Shown: positions 8,858-19,316 of the stretch, in pieces | How positions within the stretch are numbered: position 1 is the first letter of the stretch | Layout of the letters: each line of letters starts with the position of its first letter | Source: Clitoria ternatea | Lineage: Eukaryota > Streptophyta > Magnoliopsida > Fabales > Fabaceae | DNA length: 64,000 nt | Direction: 5' to 3' | Assembly: GCA_037962975.1 (NCBI GenBank) | Contig: CM075673.1 | Location: forward strand, 20,692,001 to 20,756,000 | Notes under the pieces: generated by a model | What the model saw: only the letters and a program-made list of their open reading frames with translations | What the model was told of the DNA's origin: nothing | Databases searched by the model: none | Program-made: the position numbers and the translations under genes

Positions 8858-9304
8858 ATTTTCCACTATTGTAGACTAGAGATACAACTTTGAGCAATTG
8901 CGGCTTCCTAGTGTCCCACACTCAAGAACCCAATCCTCACAAGTATAAGGGCAACCCACCCAATCTCTCAATCTCACAATATCCCAAAGGTTGAGTCCAC
9001 AACCTTTGTAACCACTCAACCTAGAGTGAACAACTTGTGTGTTTGGTGTTTGTTTACAATCAATACACTCTCTTAATAGAGCAAATATACAAATGAAAAG
9101 CTCTCCCAAATTCTAACTCTCAACAAGAGAGAATATGCAAATTTAAGCTCACAATCTAACAACTCTTAGATGTATGCAAATTTAGAAACTAGAGTTGCAG
9201 AATATACAAGAGAAAAATAAATTAGAAAGACTCTTAGAGGAAGAATATTTTTGCCTTGTTTTGTGCCTTTCTCTCTTATCTTGTTCTTGCTTGAATTGAT
9301 ACTT

Positions 9305-9312
9305 CATTTATA
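9305..9312 (-). promoter_or_regulatory. TATA box of Sirevirus 1 5' LTR
   Basis: TATAAATG on the minus strand, about 110 bp downstream (in element orientation) of the nearest palindrome at 9421. Confidence 0.75.
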
Positions 9313-9420
9313 GCCATTCTTGAGCTTCTAGCCGTTGCAAGTCATGTCTCTGCGTATAGTGGGATTTGAGTGTATGTTTTCCACTTAAGTCTGTCTGTTT
9401 AGTGGTGTTTCCCACTATGT

Positions 9421-9736
9421 GAATCGATTCATAGATCCTTGAATCGATTCAGAGTATTCTGTTTTATGCATTTTGGAGTTTCAGAGTCGAATGAATCGAT
9501 TCGAGCCTTGTTTGAATCGATTCAGAGCATTCTGTTTTGGGTTCCTGGTCTGTCAGCATCGTGTGAATCGATTCAGGGTCCTTGTGAATCGATTCAGGAC
9601 ATACTGTTTGCAATTTTAATGACTTCCAGGGCTGTGAATCGATTCAGGGTCATGGTGAATCGATTCAACCCATTCTGTTTCTCATTTTTATGACTTCCAG
9701 GGCTGTGAATCGATTCACTCGTGCTTGAATCGATTC
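9421..9736 (-). promoter_or_regulatory. Array of ten GAATCGATTC palindromes, 5' LTR
   Basis: Copies start at 9421, 9441, 9493, 9514, 9565, 9586, 9636, 9657, 9707 and 9727, the same five pairs as in the other LTR. This array is placed to control element transcription. Confidence 0.9.
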
Positions 9737-9963
9737 AGGCTCTTCATTTTGACATTTTCTCATGCCTGTTGGTCATCCATTTGAATCTAATGATGCATGG
9801 TTGCTTTCCTTTTGTTTGATTCATTGATTTCTTCATCTCTTGAACCTTTGTGAGACCATTTTCTTCTTTCATATGAAATCACTAATTGTTTTTGATTCTT
9901 TGAAGACTTCCCATTGCTTGTTTCCATTGTCATTATCAAAACCTGTTATCACATGCAAATACA

Positions 9964-9968
9964 ATGGG
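9964..9968. repeat. Target-site duplication ATGGG (right)
   Basis: Exact match to 68-72, immediately after the CA end of the 5' LTR. Confidence 0.95.
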
Positions 9969-10116
9969 AGTTCCACCTGACGGAGACCTATGGTTGGCTT
10001 CTATTGGATTTACCATTCCCCCTGATGACACAACTTTAGCAACAGAATTTCCACCCCACCCTGAGCAAAACAATGATGAGCCGATGAAGGAAGAAAATAA
10101 AGAAAAAGAGGACTGA
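9964..10116 (+). pseudogene. C-terminal tail of an interrupted ORF of the host element
   Basis: The frame continues from about 17-72 across the Sirevirus insertion and ends at TGA 10114-10116 after an acidic, lysine-rich tail (KEENKEKED). I do not recognise the family. Because it lies upstream of an Athila-like 3' region it may be the end of that element's pol or of an extra ORF. The Sirevirus insertion breaks it. Confidence 0.45.
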
Positions 10117-10954
10117 TATTTTACTTTGCTTATATTTATGTTATGTTACTTTTAGGTTGTAGTAACTTTATTATACTATCCTTTGTTGAAGAATGTCTTT
10201 CTTTTTCAGTTGTAATGACATTATACTTCCATATTAAGTGTTTGTTGTTATTTCTTTTCTGATTTGTATTGTCTCCTGCAACAATCACTCAACCAATCAC
10301 TGCCATATAGGTAAAAAAAGGGAAGTAATCTATCCTCCCATCTCATTACTTTGAGGAAATGTGTTAATTATGTTTAATTTAGAATCCATCTTAATAATTT
10401 AAATCTTATTGATTCTCAGGAATCAATTGGATAAATTAAATGATTCACATTGCTTGATTCATGAGCCCTGTCCATAACTATTTTCATCCTTAATTATTTA
10501 TATCGTCACCATGCTAGTTAGCAAGCTGAATTTATGATCTTGCATTAAGTTTGGGGACATGATTGGTTGATTACCTAGAATTTATTAGCTTTTGAGCCTT
10601 TATTGACTCTTTTCCGAGTATGTTTGCATTATTATTAGTGAGACAGAATTTGCTTCAGTGCTTGCTAATGATTATATGTTTGCCAATTGGAAATGATGAA
10701 GGCCTTCTTTGGAAATTAGCCAGGTCCAAATTTAGCCATCCATATTATTAATTATCCTTTGACCTAACAATTATATTTTGAGCTTGAGACCCTTTCATTC
10801 TGATTATGTACCTAATTTTACAAGTCTATTTATCTGAGCAAAACCAAGTGAATTATCCCTGGATGTTCCATTGATGGACTGCTGTGTCTTATCTTATTGC
10901 TAGGGACTAGCAAGTTCTAAGTTTGGGGAATGAAGAGTGTGCCTAACAGCAAAA
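10117..10954 (+). other. Non-coding 3' internal region of Athila-like element (first part)
   Basis: About 840 bp, AT-rich, without a usable ORF. It includes TAAGTTTGGGGA-type text near 10918, as seen near the 3' purine tract of Athila-like elements. It continues after Sirevirus 2 at 19746. Confidence 0.5.
10950..10954. repeat. Target-site duplication CAAAA (left)
   Basis: CAAAA at 10950-10954 is repeated exactly at 19746-19750, bracketing the TG...CA ends of Sirevirus 2. Confidence 0.95.
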
Positions 10955-11230
10955 TGTATTTTTATGTTGATGTAGGTTTTGATAATGACACAACAAATGG
11001 AGAAGTATCAAGGATGTTATCAAGCATTTAATTATGTTTGATGTGGATTTTAAATTGGTTGATGTTTAATTTTGATGAACAATCAAGGACTTATGTTAAA
11101 GGCATTTAAAGAAGCTTAACACAAGTGCAAATGATCAACAAATGTGCCAAGAATCAAAGGATTGGAACCAAGACTCATCAAATATCAAAAAGGATAAAAC
11201 AAAGTGTCCAATTTCATGCAACAGGTGCAT

Positions 11231-11489
11231 GAATCGATTCATTATGCAAAGCAAAGGAAAATGAATCGATTCATACGGTTTCCAGTGCCCAAAATGAGAT
11301 TGCTTCAGGGTTGAATCGATTCAACCCATGTGTGAATCGATTCACACGAAGACAGTGGCCCAGGATGTGTGTTTTTTAATGGTTTGAATCGATTCCTCCT
11401 TGCCCTGAATCGATTCATACGCCTGGCAGTGTCTAAAATTGCACAAATAACACTAAAAGAATCGATTCTTTTATGAAATGAATTGATTC
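11231..11489 (+). promoter_or_regulatory. Paired GAATCGATTC palindromes, Sirevirus 2 5' LTR
   Basis: Copies start at 11231, 11263, 11313, 11334, 11386, 11407, 11459 and a one-base variant (GAATTGATTC) at 11480. Pair spacing is 21 bp except the first pair (32 bp). Pairs repeat at 82, 73 and 73 bp. The array lies about 170-430 bp upstream of the TATA box. Confidence 0.9.
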
Positions 11490-11660
11490 ATTTAGTTCAA
11501 ATGATTGTTAAACATGCGTTACAAGCTGGAATTGCACAGTGGAAAACTCAAGATCGCACTTCATGAATAATGGACCACTAAGCAGACAAAGACAAGCTCC
11601 ATTACATGATTCATGGATCCATTGGAATATTTTAAGTGAAAATTCCATGTTGCTGGAGGC

Positions 11661-11668
11661 TATAAATA
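11661..11668 (+). promoter_or_regulatory. TATA box of Sirevirus 2 5' LTR
   Basis: TATAAATA in the context GGAGGCTATAAATAGAGAGG, downstream of the palindromes and upstream of the conserved leader. Second copy at 18861-18868. Confidence 0.85.
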
Positions 11669-12093
11669 GAGAGGAAATTGGAGAAGCAAAACACACCAAG
11701 CATTTGAAGCATTTCCATTTGCTTTCTTCCTCCTCCATTCTCTTGCTCTTCTACTTACTCTCTTTAATTCTTGATTGGCATATTTCTTGAGATTATTTTT
11801 GAGAGTTAATTTGTGGGGAAATTATATTTGTGTACTTAACTTGCATATCCTCTCTTTGAGAGTTAATATCTTGTGAAAGCTTTGAATTGTAAATCCACTC
11901 TAGTGAGAGAGTTTCCTTGTACACTTAAACATTAAACTTCATACAAATTTTGGGTTGGGTTTCAACCTTGTAATTGTGAGATTGAGAGATTGGGTGGGGT
12001 GCCCTTGTACTTGTGAGGATTGGATTCTTGAGTGTGGGACACTAGGAAGTTGCAATTGCTCAAAGTGTATCTCTAATCTACAATAGTGGAAAT

Positions 12094-12116
12094 CCTCTAA
12101 GTGGGTTGCTTAGAGG
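12094..12116 (+). other. Conserved leader hairpin (Sirevirus 2, 5' LTR)
   Basis: CCTCTAAG, loop TGGGTTG, CTTAGAGG. Stem and loop are identical to those in Sirevirus 1 although much of the rest of the LTR differs. Confidence 0.75.
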
Positions 12117-12547
12117 CGAGACGTACACCGGCGTGGTGGAACTCGTATACATCGGTTTGCAAATCTCTCTTCCCTAAACTCTTTTAAATTGTGCACTTTA
12201 CTTGTTTGCTTAATTTGTTGCTTCATTAATTGGACTAAGTGCATGATATATTAAGTTGAAAACCATTTTTGAATAGCATTGTTGAACTTGGACTTAAGCA
12301 ACAATCTTGAATCAATCTTTCTGAGGTTCCATAAATTGCCTTGTAACTTATTTGATTCACTCTCTTAAACTCTTTAAGTTGTTATTAGTTTGTCTTGTGT
12401 ATTATTTGTTTTTTACTTACAATCTAGTTTATTATCCTAAATAAACATAGCAACCAAAAGAATCAATTTCAAGAGCATTCCAAAGAAAATTATTTAATAC
12501 TCAATTCACCCCCCCTCTTGAGTAATTGAGGCCACTTGGTTAACAAG

Positions 12548-12559
12548 TGGTATCAGAGC
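12548..12559 (+). other. Primer-binding site, initiator Met-tRNA type
   Basis: TGGTATCAGAGC, two bases after the 5' LTR end at 12545. Confidence 0.95.
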
Positions 12560-12601
12560 TTGACTCTTGGTAAATCAAGCTTAACGGCTTCAAGAGAACA
12601 A

Positions 12602-14272
12602 ATGGCCTCAACCTCATATAACATGTTTCCCGAGGGTGGTGCTACAAACCGACCTCCCGCTTTTAATGGTGAGGGTTATGCTTTTTGGAAAGCAAGAATG
12701 AAAATTTTTGTACAATCAATAGATTTAAGAGTGTGGAATGCTATTGAAAATGGTCCCTTTATACCTATGCATATTGTGGATAATAAACAAGTTGAAAAGC
12801 CTATGGACATTTGGTCTAGTGAAGAAGAAAAGAAAGTGCAATATGGTTATAAGGCAAAAAATCTTATTACTTCGGCCTTAGGTCCCGATGAATTCTTTAG
12901 AGTAATAACATGTGAAACGGCTAAAGAGATGTGGGATACTTTACAAGTAACCCATGAAGGTACCAATGATGTTAAAGACTCTAAGATTAGTACATTAACT
13001 AGTCAATATGAGTGCTTTAGGCTAAACTCCAATGAATCAATTGTTGATATGCAAAAACGTTTTACACTCATTATAAATCAACTCATTACACTTGGAAAGA
13101 CTTATACTAATAAAGAGCTTATTCACAAAGTCTTGAAAAGTCTTAATAGGGAATGGCAACCATTAGTCACGGCCATCAAACAATCGCCTACTATCAATGA
13201 AATGTCTCTTGCTACACTATTTGGTAAGTTGCAAGAACAAGAACAAGAGCTAAAAGAATTGAAGATGGCGGAAGAAGAAGAGAAAGTCTCCAAAAAGAAA
13301 GGACTAGCTCTCAAAGCTACTTCAATAGTTGAAGATGAAATCGAGAGTGATCTTGATGAAGATGAAGAGTTAAGCCTATTTGTAAGAAGGTTTGGAAAGC
13401 TCATGAAGAACAAACGTTTTCAAAAGCACTTCAAATCACAAGGTAAGAAATCTATACCTAAAGAAAATTCTACTTCACCAACTTGTTTTGAATGTGGAAA
13501 GGAAGGACATTTCAAAGTGGATTGTCCAAATCTCAAAAAGAAACACAAGGATCAAAAAGGAAAAAGGAGAGCATACATAGCATGGGATGAAAATGAGGTG
13601 AGTAGTTCGGACGAATCCGAGAATGAAGAAGCAAATTTTTGTCTCATGGCCAATCACCTAGATGAAGAAGATGAGGTAAACTTTCATAACTTAGATAAGG
13701 AAGAATTACTTGATGCTCTTGAACATTTGTATGAAAAATTCATAAAAGTTTCTAATAGACTTAAGTTGTCTAGAAAAACTAGTAATACTCTAGAGATGCA
13801 TCTTATGGAAGTTTGTAAAGAAAATGAAGGTTTAAAAGAAGAATTAGCTAATATTCAAGCATGCTCTAGGACCAAACCTTGTGAGTTTGTAAAGAAATGT
13901 GATATGCTAGAAACCAAGGTTGTAGACCTAAATAGGACATTAGAAAAGTTTACTAATGGAAGAGATAATTTGAATATCCTACTTGGGCAACAAAAATGCA
14001 TGTTTAGTAAAACCGGTTTGGGATATGACCAAGAACATAGCAATCACAAAATGGAAAAACACTATAAAAATTTCTTTGTACCTTCAAGCAAATCCTCCTC
14101 ACCTTTTATGAAATGCAATCATTGTGGTTCCAAAGGACATAGTGCTTATAAGTGTAGAGTTAGAAAACTAGGACCAAAGGTGTTAAGAAAGGTGTGGGTT
14201 CCCAAAGGAACATTTTCACAAACTAACCTACAAGGACCCAACATAAAATGGGTACCAAGCTCTCTAACTTGA
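12602..14272 (+). CDS. Sirevirus 2 gag
   Basis: The ATG at 12602 (MASTSY) matches the gag start of Sirevirus 1 and gives the same 556-residue length; upstream in-frame sequence is primer site and leader. The Copia gag domain is followed by CCHC knuckles CFECGKEGHFKVDC and CNHCGSKGHSAYKC at the same places as in Sirevirus 1. It ends in TGA, after which pol lies in another frame. It looks intact and should form the nucleocapsid. Confidence 0.95.
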   Translation: MASTSYNMFPEGGATNRPPAFNGEGYAFWKARMKIFVQSIDLRVWNAIENGPFIPMHIVDNKQVEKPMDIWSSEEEKKVQYGYKAKNLITSALGPDEFFRVITCETAKEMWDTLQVTHEGTNDVKDSKISTLTSQYECFRLNSNESIVDMQKRFTLIINQLITLGKTYTNKELIHKVLKSLNREWQPLVTAIKQSPTINEMSLATLFGKLQEQEQELKELKMAEEEEKVSKKKGLALKATSIVEDEIESDLDEDEELSLFVRRFGKLMKNKRFQKHFKSQGKKSIPKENSTSPTCFECGKEGHFKVDCPNLKKKHKDQKGKRRAYIAWDENEVSSSDESENEEANFCLMANHLDEEDEVNFHNLDKEELLDALEHLYEKFIKVSNRLKLSRKTSNTLEMHLMEVCKENEGLKEELANIQACSRTKPCEFVKKCDMLETKVVDLNRTLEKFTNGRDNLNILLGQQKCMFSKTGLGYDQEHSNHKMEKHYKNFFVPSSKSSSPFMKCNHCGSKGHSAYKCRVRKLGPKVLRKVWVPKGTFSQTNLQGPNIKWVPSSLT

Positions 14273-14284
14273 ATTGTTTTGTAG

Positions 14285-15691
14285 GTATGTTTTAAGGCAA
14301 GTAACACCCATTGGTACTTGGATAGTGGGTGTTCTAAACATATGACGGGAGACAAAAGTAAGTTTATATCACTTACTCCACGAAGCAAAGGATTTGTTAC
14401 TTATGGAGATAACACAAAGGGAAGAATACTTGGAATCGGAAATGTTGGTAAAAATTCTTCCACCTCCATAAATGATGTATTATATGTTGAAGGACTAAAA
14501 CATAACTTGCTTAGTATTAGTCAATTATGTGACAAGGGCTATAAAATTGTTTTTGAAACAAACGGTTGCATAATTGAAAATAAACTAAACAAGGAGATAA
14601 AGTTTGTTGGTCAAAGAGTAGATAACATTTACATGATTAATCTAGATTGTCTTGCTTCAAATGATGTACAATGCTTTATAACTAAAGAGGATGAATCATG
14701 GCTTTGGCATAGAAGAATCGCTCATATTCATGTAGACCATTTAAATAAACTTGTTTCAAAAGATTTAGTTATTGGTTTACCAAAATTGAAATTTGAAAAT
14801 AAATTTTGTGACGCTTGTCAAAAAGGAAAACAAGTAAAGGTTTCTTTTCAAGCAAAAAATATTGTTTCAACAACAAGACCTTTACAACTTTTACATATGG
14901 ATTTATTTGGGCCTTCAAAAATCAAAAGTTTTGGTGGAAACTATTATGGTCTTGTGATTGTGGATGATTACTCTAGATATACATGGACATTGTTTCTTAC
15001 TCATAAACATGAAGCATATCAAGCATTTAAGAAACTTGCCAAGGTCATCCAAAATGAACAAAATTTAAAAATAGCATCCATTCGAACGGATCATGGGGGA
15101 GAATTTGAAAACCAATCTTTTGAGAAATTTTGCGAAAAGTTTGGCATTGAACATAATTTTTCGGCTCCTAGAACTCCACAACAAAATGGAGTAGTTGAAA
15201 GGAAAAATCGATCTTTAGCGGAGCTTGCAAGAACTATGTTGAATGAAGCTAATATTTCAAAACATTTTTGGGCCGATGCGGTGAACACCGCTTGTCATGT
15301 TATGAATCGCTGTTTGATAAGGCCTATATTAAAGAAAACTCCCTATGAACTTTATAAAGGACGAAAACCAAATATTTCCTACTTTCACATTTTTGGATGC
15401 AAATGCTTTGTCTTAAACAATGGAAAGGAAAATCTTGGCAAATTTGATGCAAAATCTGATGAAGCAATTTTTCTAGGTTATTCATCTACTAGTAAAGCAT
15501 ATAGACTCTTTAACAAACGAACCTATACAATTGAAGAGTCCATACATGTTAAATTTGATGAACTTAACCAAAATCCTCCGAGAAAGGAAGTTGATGATCT
15601 TGTAGGTACCTTCCAAGAAATGAACTTGGAAGACAAAGAAGAAGCCAACAATGAAGGAAGTACAACTCAACTTGATAAACAACAAGATTAG
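14285..15691 (+). CDS. Sirevirus 2 pol, 5' part: protease and integrase
   Basis: The frame opens right after TAG 14282-14284. It carries the protease motif LDSGCS, the HHCC zinc site (LWHRRIAHIH, FCDACQKGK), and the integrase core (HMDLFGPSK, RTDHGGEF, NGVVERKN) with 35-residue final spacing. It ends in TAG 15689-15691 at exactly the same alignment position as the TAG in Sirevirus 1. No ATG is available at the start, and TAG directly upstream rules out a simple +1 shift from gag. A spliced mRNA with acceptor TTGTTTTGTAG is one possibility. Confidence 0.93.
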   Translation, partial: VCFKASNTHWYLDSGCSKHMTGDKSKFISLTPRSKGFVTYGDNTKGRILGIGNVGKNSSTSINDVLYVEGLKHNLLSISQLCDKGYKIVFETNGCIIENKLNKEIKFVGQRVDNIYMINLDCLASNDVQCFITKEDESWLWHRRIAHIHVDHLNKLVSKDLVIGLPKLKFENKFCDACQKGKQVKVSFQAKNIVSTTRPLQLLHMDLFGPSKIKSFGGNYYGLVIVDDYSRYTWTLFLTHKHEAYQAFKKLAKVIQNEQNLKIASIRTDHGGEFENQSFEKFCEKFGIEHNFSAPRTPQQNGVVERKNRSLAELARTMLNEANISKHFWADAVNTACHVMNRCLIRPILKKTPYELYKGRKPNISYFHIFGCKCFVLNNGKENLGKFDAKSDEAIFLGYSSTSKAYRLFNKRTYTIEESIHVKFDELNQNPPRKEVDDLVGTFQEMNLEDKEEANNEGSTTQLDKQQD

Positions 15692-17332
15692 GTAACCTTA
15701 AAGGACCATCCCTTAGACAAGATCATTGGAGATATAACCAAAGGGGTAAGTACTCGAAATGCCATTAGAAATGCATGCAATCACTTAGCTTTTGTATCTC
15801 AAATTGAACCCAAAAACATTGATGAAGCCATTATTGATGAACATTGGATGTTGTCCATGCAAGAAGAGTTAAACCAATTTGAAAGAAATGAAGTTTGGGA
15901 GCTTGTGCCAAGACCCAATGACCATCTAATAATAGGCACCAAATGGGTTTTTAGAAACAAACTAGATGAAAATGGAATAATAACTAGAAACAAAGCTAGG
16001 CTAGTTGCTAAAGGATATAATCAAGAAGAATGAATAGACTATGAAGAAACGTATGCTCCCGTAGCTAGGTTAGAAGCCATTAGATTATTATTAGCTTTTG
16101 CTTGTTGTATGGATTTTAAACTTTATCAAATGGATGTCAAAAGCGCTTTTTTAAATGGCTATATTCAAGAAGAAGTTTATGTAGATCAACCTCCCGATTT
16201 TGAAAATCATAAATTTCCAAATCATGTTTTTAAATTGAGAAAAGCCTTATATGGTTTAAAACAAGCTCCAAGAGCTTGGTATGAAAGACTTAGCAAATTT
16301 CTTTTAGAAAATAATTTCGAAAGAGGAAAGGTTGACACTACACTATTTATAAAGCGTAAAAATCATGACATTCTTTTGGTACAAGTTTATGTTGATGACA
16401 TAATTTTTGGTTCTACTAATGAAAGTCTTTGTCAAGAGTTTGCTAAGATTATGCAAGATGAGTTTGAAATGTCCATGATGGGAGAACTCACCTTCTTCCT
16501 TGGATTACAAATAACACAAACAAGTGAAGGAACGTTCATTAGTCAAACAAAGTATTGTAAAGAACTACTCAAAAGGTTTGAAATGGACAAGGCAAACGAA
16601 ATAGCAACACCCATGAGTACATCGTGCTATTTAGACAAAGATGAAAAGGGTAAGAACGTTGAAATAACTAAATACCGAGGTATGATTGGTTCGTTACTCT
16701 ATTTAACTGCTAGTAGACCCGATATTATGTTTGCGGTATGTATGTGTGCTAGATATCAAGCATGTCCTAAAGAATCACACTTAACTGCCGTAAAAAGAAT
16801 CTTGAAATATCTTGTGGGTACTCAAAATGTTGGTTTGTGGTATCCCAAAGGCGTTGAATGTAATCTTTTAGGATATTCTGATTCTGACTTTGCGGGTTGT
16901 AAGCTTGATAGAAAAAGTACTAGTGGTACATGTCATCTACTTGGTAGTTCCCTTGTTTCTTGGCATAGCAAGAAACAAGCAAGTGTTGCATTGTCAACGG
17001 CTGAGGCAGAATATGTGGCAGCCGGTAGTTGTTGTGCTCAAATTCTTTGGATGAGACAACAACTTCTTGATTTTGGTATTACCTTGGATAAAGTCCCCAT
17101 TAAATGTGATAACACTAGTGCAATAAATATTTCTAAGAATCCGGTCATGCATTCTAGGACCAAACACATTGAAATAAGACATCACTTCATTAGAGACCAT
17201 GTTTTGAAAGGAGATTGTGTACTTGAATATGTTGAAACTTCAAAACAATTGGCGGACATCTTTACAAAACCCCTTCCAAAGGAACAATTTATAAATATTA
17301 GAAGGGAGTTAGGAATTTTGGAAATTTCCTAA
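15692..17332 (+). pseudogene. Sirevirus 2 pol, 3' part: RT and RNase H with premature TGA
   Basis: RT and RNase H match those of Sirevirus 1 (MDVKSAFLNG, YVDDIIFG, YSDSDFAGC, STAEAEY, HHFIRDHV). A TGA at 16031-16033 replaces the glycine codon found in Sirevirus 1, in the conserved QEE-IDYEE context, before the RT catalytic motifs. The rest of the frame is open to 17332. The element therefore probably depends on other copies for RT. Confidence 0.9.
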
Positions 17333-18154
17333 TTGGTTTATTTTATCACACTTTCTTACTACTTGAACAAAATTTTGCAAATCTTTAACTTAAAGATTTC
17401 AAAATAATATTTTTCATAAAATTTTCATTTCCTTGAACATAATACCTTACTTCGTGATATACATACATATTTTTGAAGAAAATTTATACTCTCATTTTTC
17501 AATAATCAACTTAATGCTCTACAAATCTCTTGTCTTATTTTAAGACCTTGTGGAGTCCCCATTTATTTTTTAAACATATTTTGACACAAAAATAATCTCC
17601 TATATACATCATGGATCTCAAAAATAAATGGCAAATGACCTTTGATTTTCTTGACTTACTTGTGCAACAAAATCATTGGCAACTTGCAAAATCTAAATCC
17701 GTGTATAGAACCCTTAGTAACATGATTCTTCAAACTCATGTACAAATAGCTAGATGAATCGATTCCCATGAGACATTATGTGCCTATATGCTATGAATAA
17801 TTTCGTGATGTATGTTGCATTGTCATCTTACTTTGAATTGTATGCATGCACCTTTAAGTGGTAATGTTTTTGATGATGTATGCTTATCAAATAAGGTAGT
17901 CTTTTTGATGATGCCAAAGGGGGAGAGAAATACATACATTTCTAGGGGGAAAGATGAGAGTTGATTAAGAAGGAGAGAACATATATTAAGGGGGAGAGAA
18001 CTTTTTAAACACTCTCTTGAAAATTTGTACCTTTAATGTCATATATATGGTATCTAATTACATGTGATAAGGGGAGTTATTTCATATTTGAATTATTATG
18101 ATACTAACATCCCAAGAGACAAACATTTGTTGTCATCATCAAAAAGGGGGAGAA
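17333..18154 (+). other. Sirevirus 2 3' untranslated region with multiple polypurine tracts
   Basis: No ORF. Purine tracts lie at 17915-17927, 17944-17953, 17988-18000, about 18069-18075, and the primary one at 18141-18154 (AAAAAGGGGGAGAA) abutting the LTR. A single GAATCGATTC is at 17756-17765. This region is about 1.3 kb shorter than in Sirevirus 1, mainly because ORF3 and its palindrome array are absent. Confidence 0.8.
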
Positions 18155-18430
18155 TGTATTTTTATGTTGATGTAGGTTTTGATAATGACACAACAAATGG
18201 AGAAGTATCAAGGATGTTATCAAGCATTTAATTATGTTTGATGTGGATTTTAAATTGGTTGATGTTTAATTTTGATGAACAATCAAGGACTTATGTTAAA
18301 GGCATTTAAAGAAGCTTAACACAAGTGCAAATGATCAACAAATGTGCCAAGAATCAAAGGATTGGAACCAAGACTCATCAAATATCAAAAAGGATAAAAC
18401 AAAGTGTCCAATTTCATGCAACAGGTGCAT

Positions 18431-18689
18431 GAATCGATTCATTATGCAAAGCAAAGGAAAATGAATCGATTCATACGGTTTCCAGTGCCCAAAATGAGAT
18501 TGCTTCAGGGTTGAATCGATTCAACCCATGTGTGAATCGATTCACACGAAGACAGTGGCCCAGGATGTGTGTTTTTTAATGGTTTGAATCGATTCCTCCT
18601 TGCCCTGAATCGATTCATACGCCTGGCAGTGTCTAAAATTGCACAAATAACACTAAAAGAATCGATTCTTTTATGAAATGAATTGATTC
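18431..18689 (+). promoter_or_regulatory. Paired GAATCGATTC palindromes, Sirevirus 2 3' LTR
   Basis: Starts at 18431, 18463, 18513, 18534, 18586, 18607, 18659 and the variant at 18680; the same pattern as the 5' LTR. Confidence 0.9.
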
Positions 18690-19293
18690 ATTTAGTTCAA
18701 ATGATTGTTAAACATGCGTTACAAGCTGGAATTGCACAGTGGAAAACTCAAGATCGCACTTCATGAATAATGGACCACTAAGCAGACAAAGACAAGCTCC
18801 ATTACATGATTCATGGATCCATTGGAATATTTTAAGTGAAAATTCCATGTTGCTGGAGGCTATAAATAGAGAGGAAATTGGAGAAGCAAAACACACCAAG
18901 CATTTGAAGCATTTCCATTTGCTTTCTTCCTCCTCCATTCTCTTGCTCTTCTACTTACTCTCTTTAATTCTTGATTGGCATATTTCTTGAGATTATTTTT
19001 GAGAGTTAATTTATGGGGAAATTATATTTGTGTACTTAACTTGCATATCCTCTCTTTGAGAGTTAATATCTTGTGAAAGCTTTGAATTGTAAATCCACTC
19101 TAGTGAGAGAGTTTCCTTGTACACTTAAACATTAAACTTCATACAAATTTTGGGTTGGGTTTCAACCTTGTAATTGTGAGATTGAGAGATTGGGTGGGGT
19201 GCCCTTGTACTTGTGAGGATTGGATTCTTGAGTGTGGGACACTAGGAAGTTGCAATTGCTCAAAGTGTATCTCTAATCTACAATAGTGGAAAT

Positions 19294-19316
19294 CCTCTAA
19301 GTGGGTTGCTTAGAGG
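19294..19316 (+). other. Conserved leader hairpin (Sirevirus 2, 3' LTR)
   Basis: Fourth identical copy of the 8-bp stem and 7-nt loop. Confidence 0.75.

Larger units (their letters stand above)
73..9963 (-). mobile_element. Sirevirus 1: complete Ty1/Copia LTR retrotransposon, 9,891 bp
   Basis: The element is on the minus strand with TG...CA LTRs of 1,477 bp at 73-1549 and 8487-9963, a 5-bp TSD, an initiator-Met primer-binding site, gag, PR-INT, RT-RNase H and an extra ORF before the 3' LTR. Domain order PR-INT-RT-RH is Copia. Sirevirus assignment rests on the large size, multiple polypurine tracts before the 3' LTR, clustered palindromes in the LTR promoter, and an extra ORF downstream of pol. 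The only LTR difference I noticed is G at 805 versus A at 9219, so the insertion is recent. The coding path is not continuous: a frame change separates gag from pol and a TAG separates INT from RT. Confidence 0.95.
8487..9963 (-). repeat. Sirevirus 1 5' LTR
   Basis: Direct repeat of 73-1549 at an offset of 8,414 bp. It contains the leader hairpin (8835-8857), the TATA box (9305-9312) and ten palindromes (9421-9736). As the promoter-proximal copy it should drive element transcription leftward. Confidence 0.95.
10955..12545 (+). repeat. Sirevirus 2 5' LTR
   Basis: TG...CA ends, palindrome array at 11231-11489, TATA box at 11661-11668, conserved leader block about 11975-12140 with hairpin, and a C-rich end near 12508. 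The first bases include GGTTTTGATAATGACA, also present at the matching LTR end of Sirevirus 1. Confidence 0.95.

Noticed and set aside
11508..11790. Short ORFs on both strands in the Sirevirus 2 LTRs (also at 18708-18990)
   Set aside because: They span the TATA box and promoter and occur in both LTRs with no domain.
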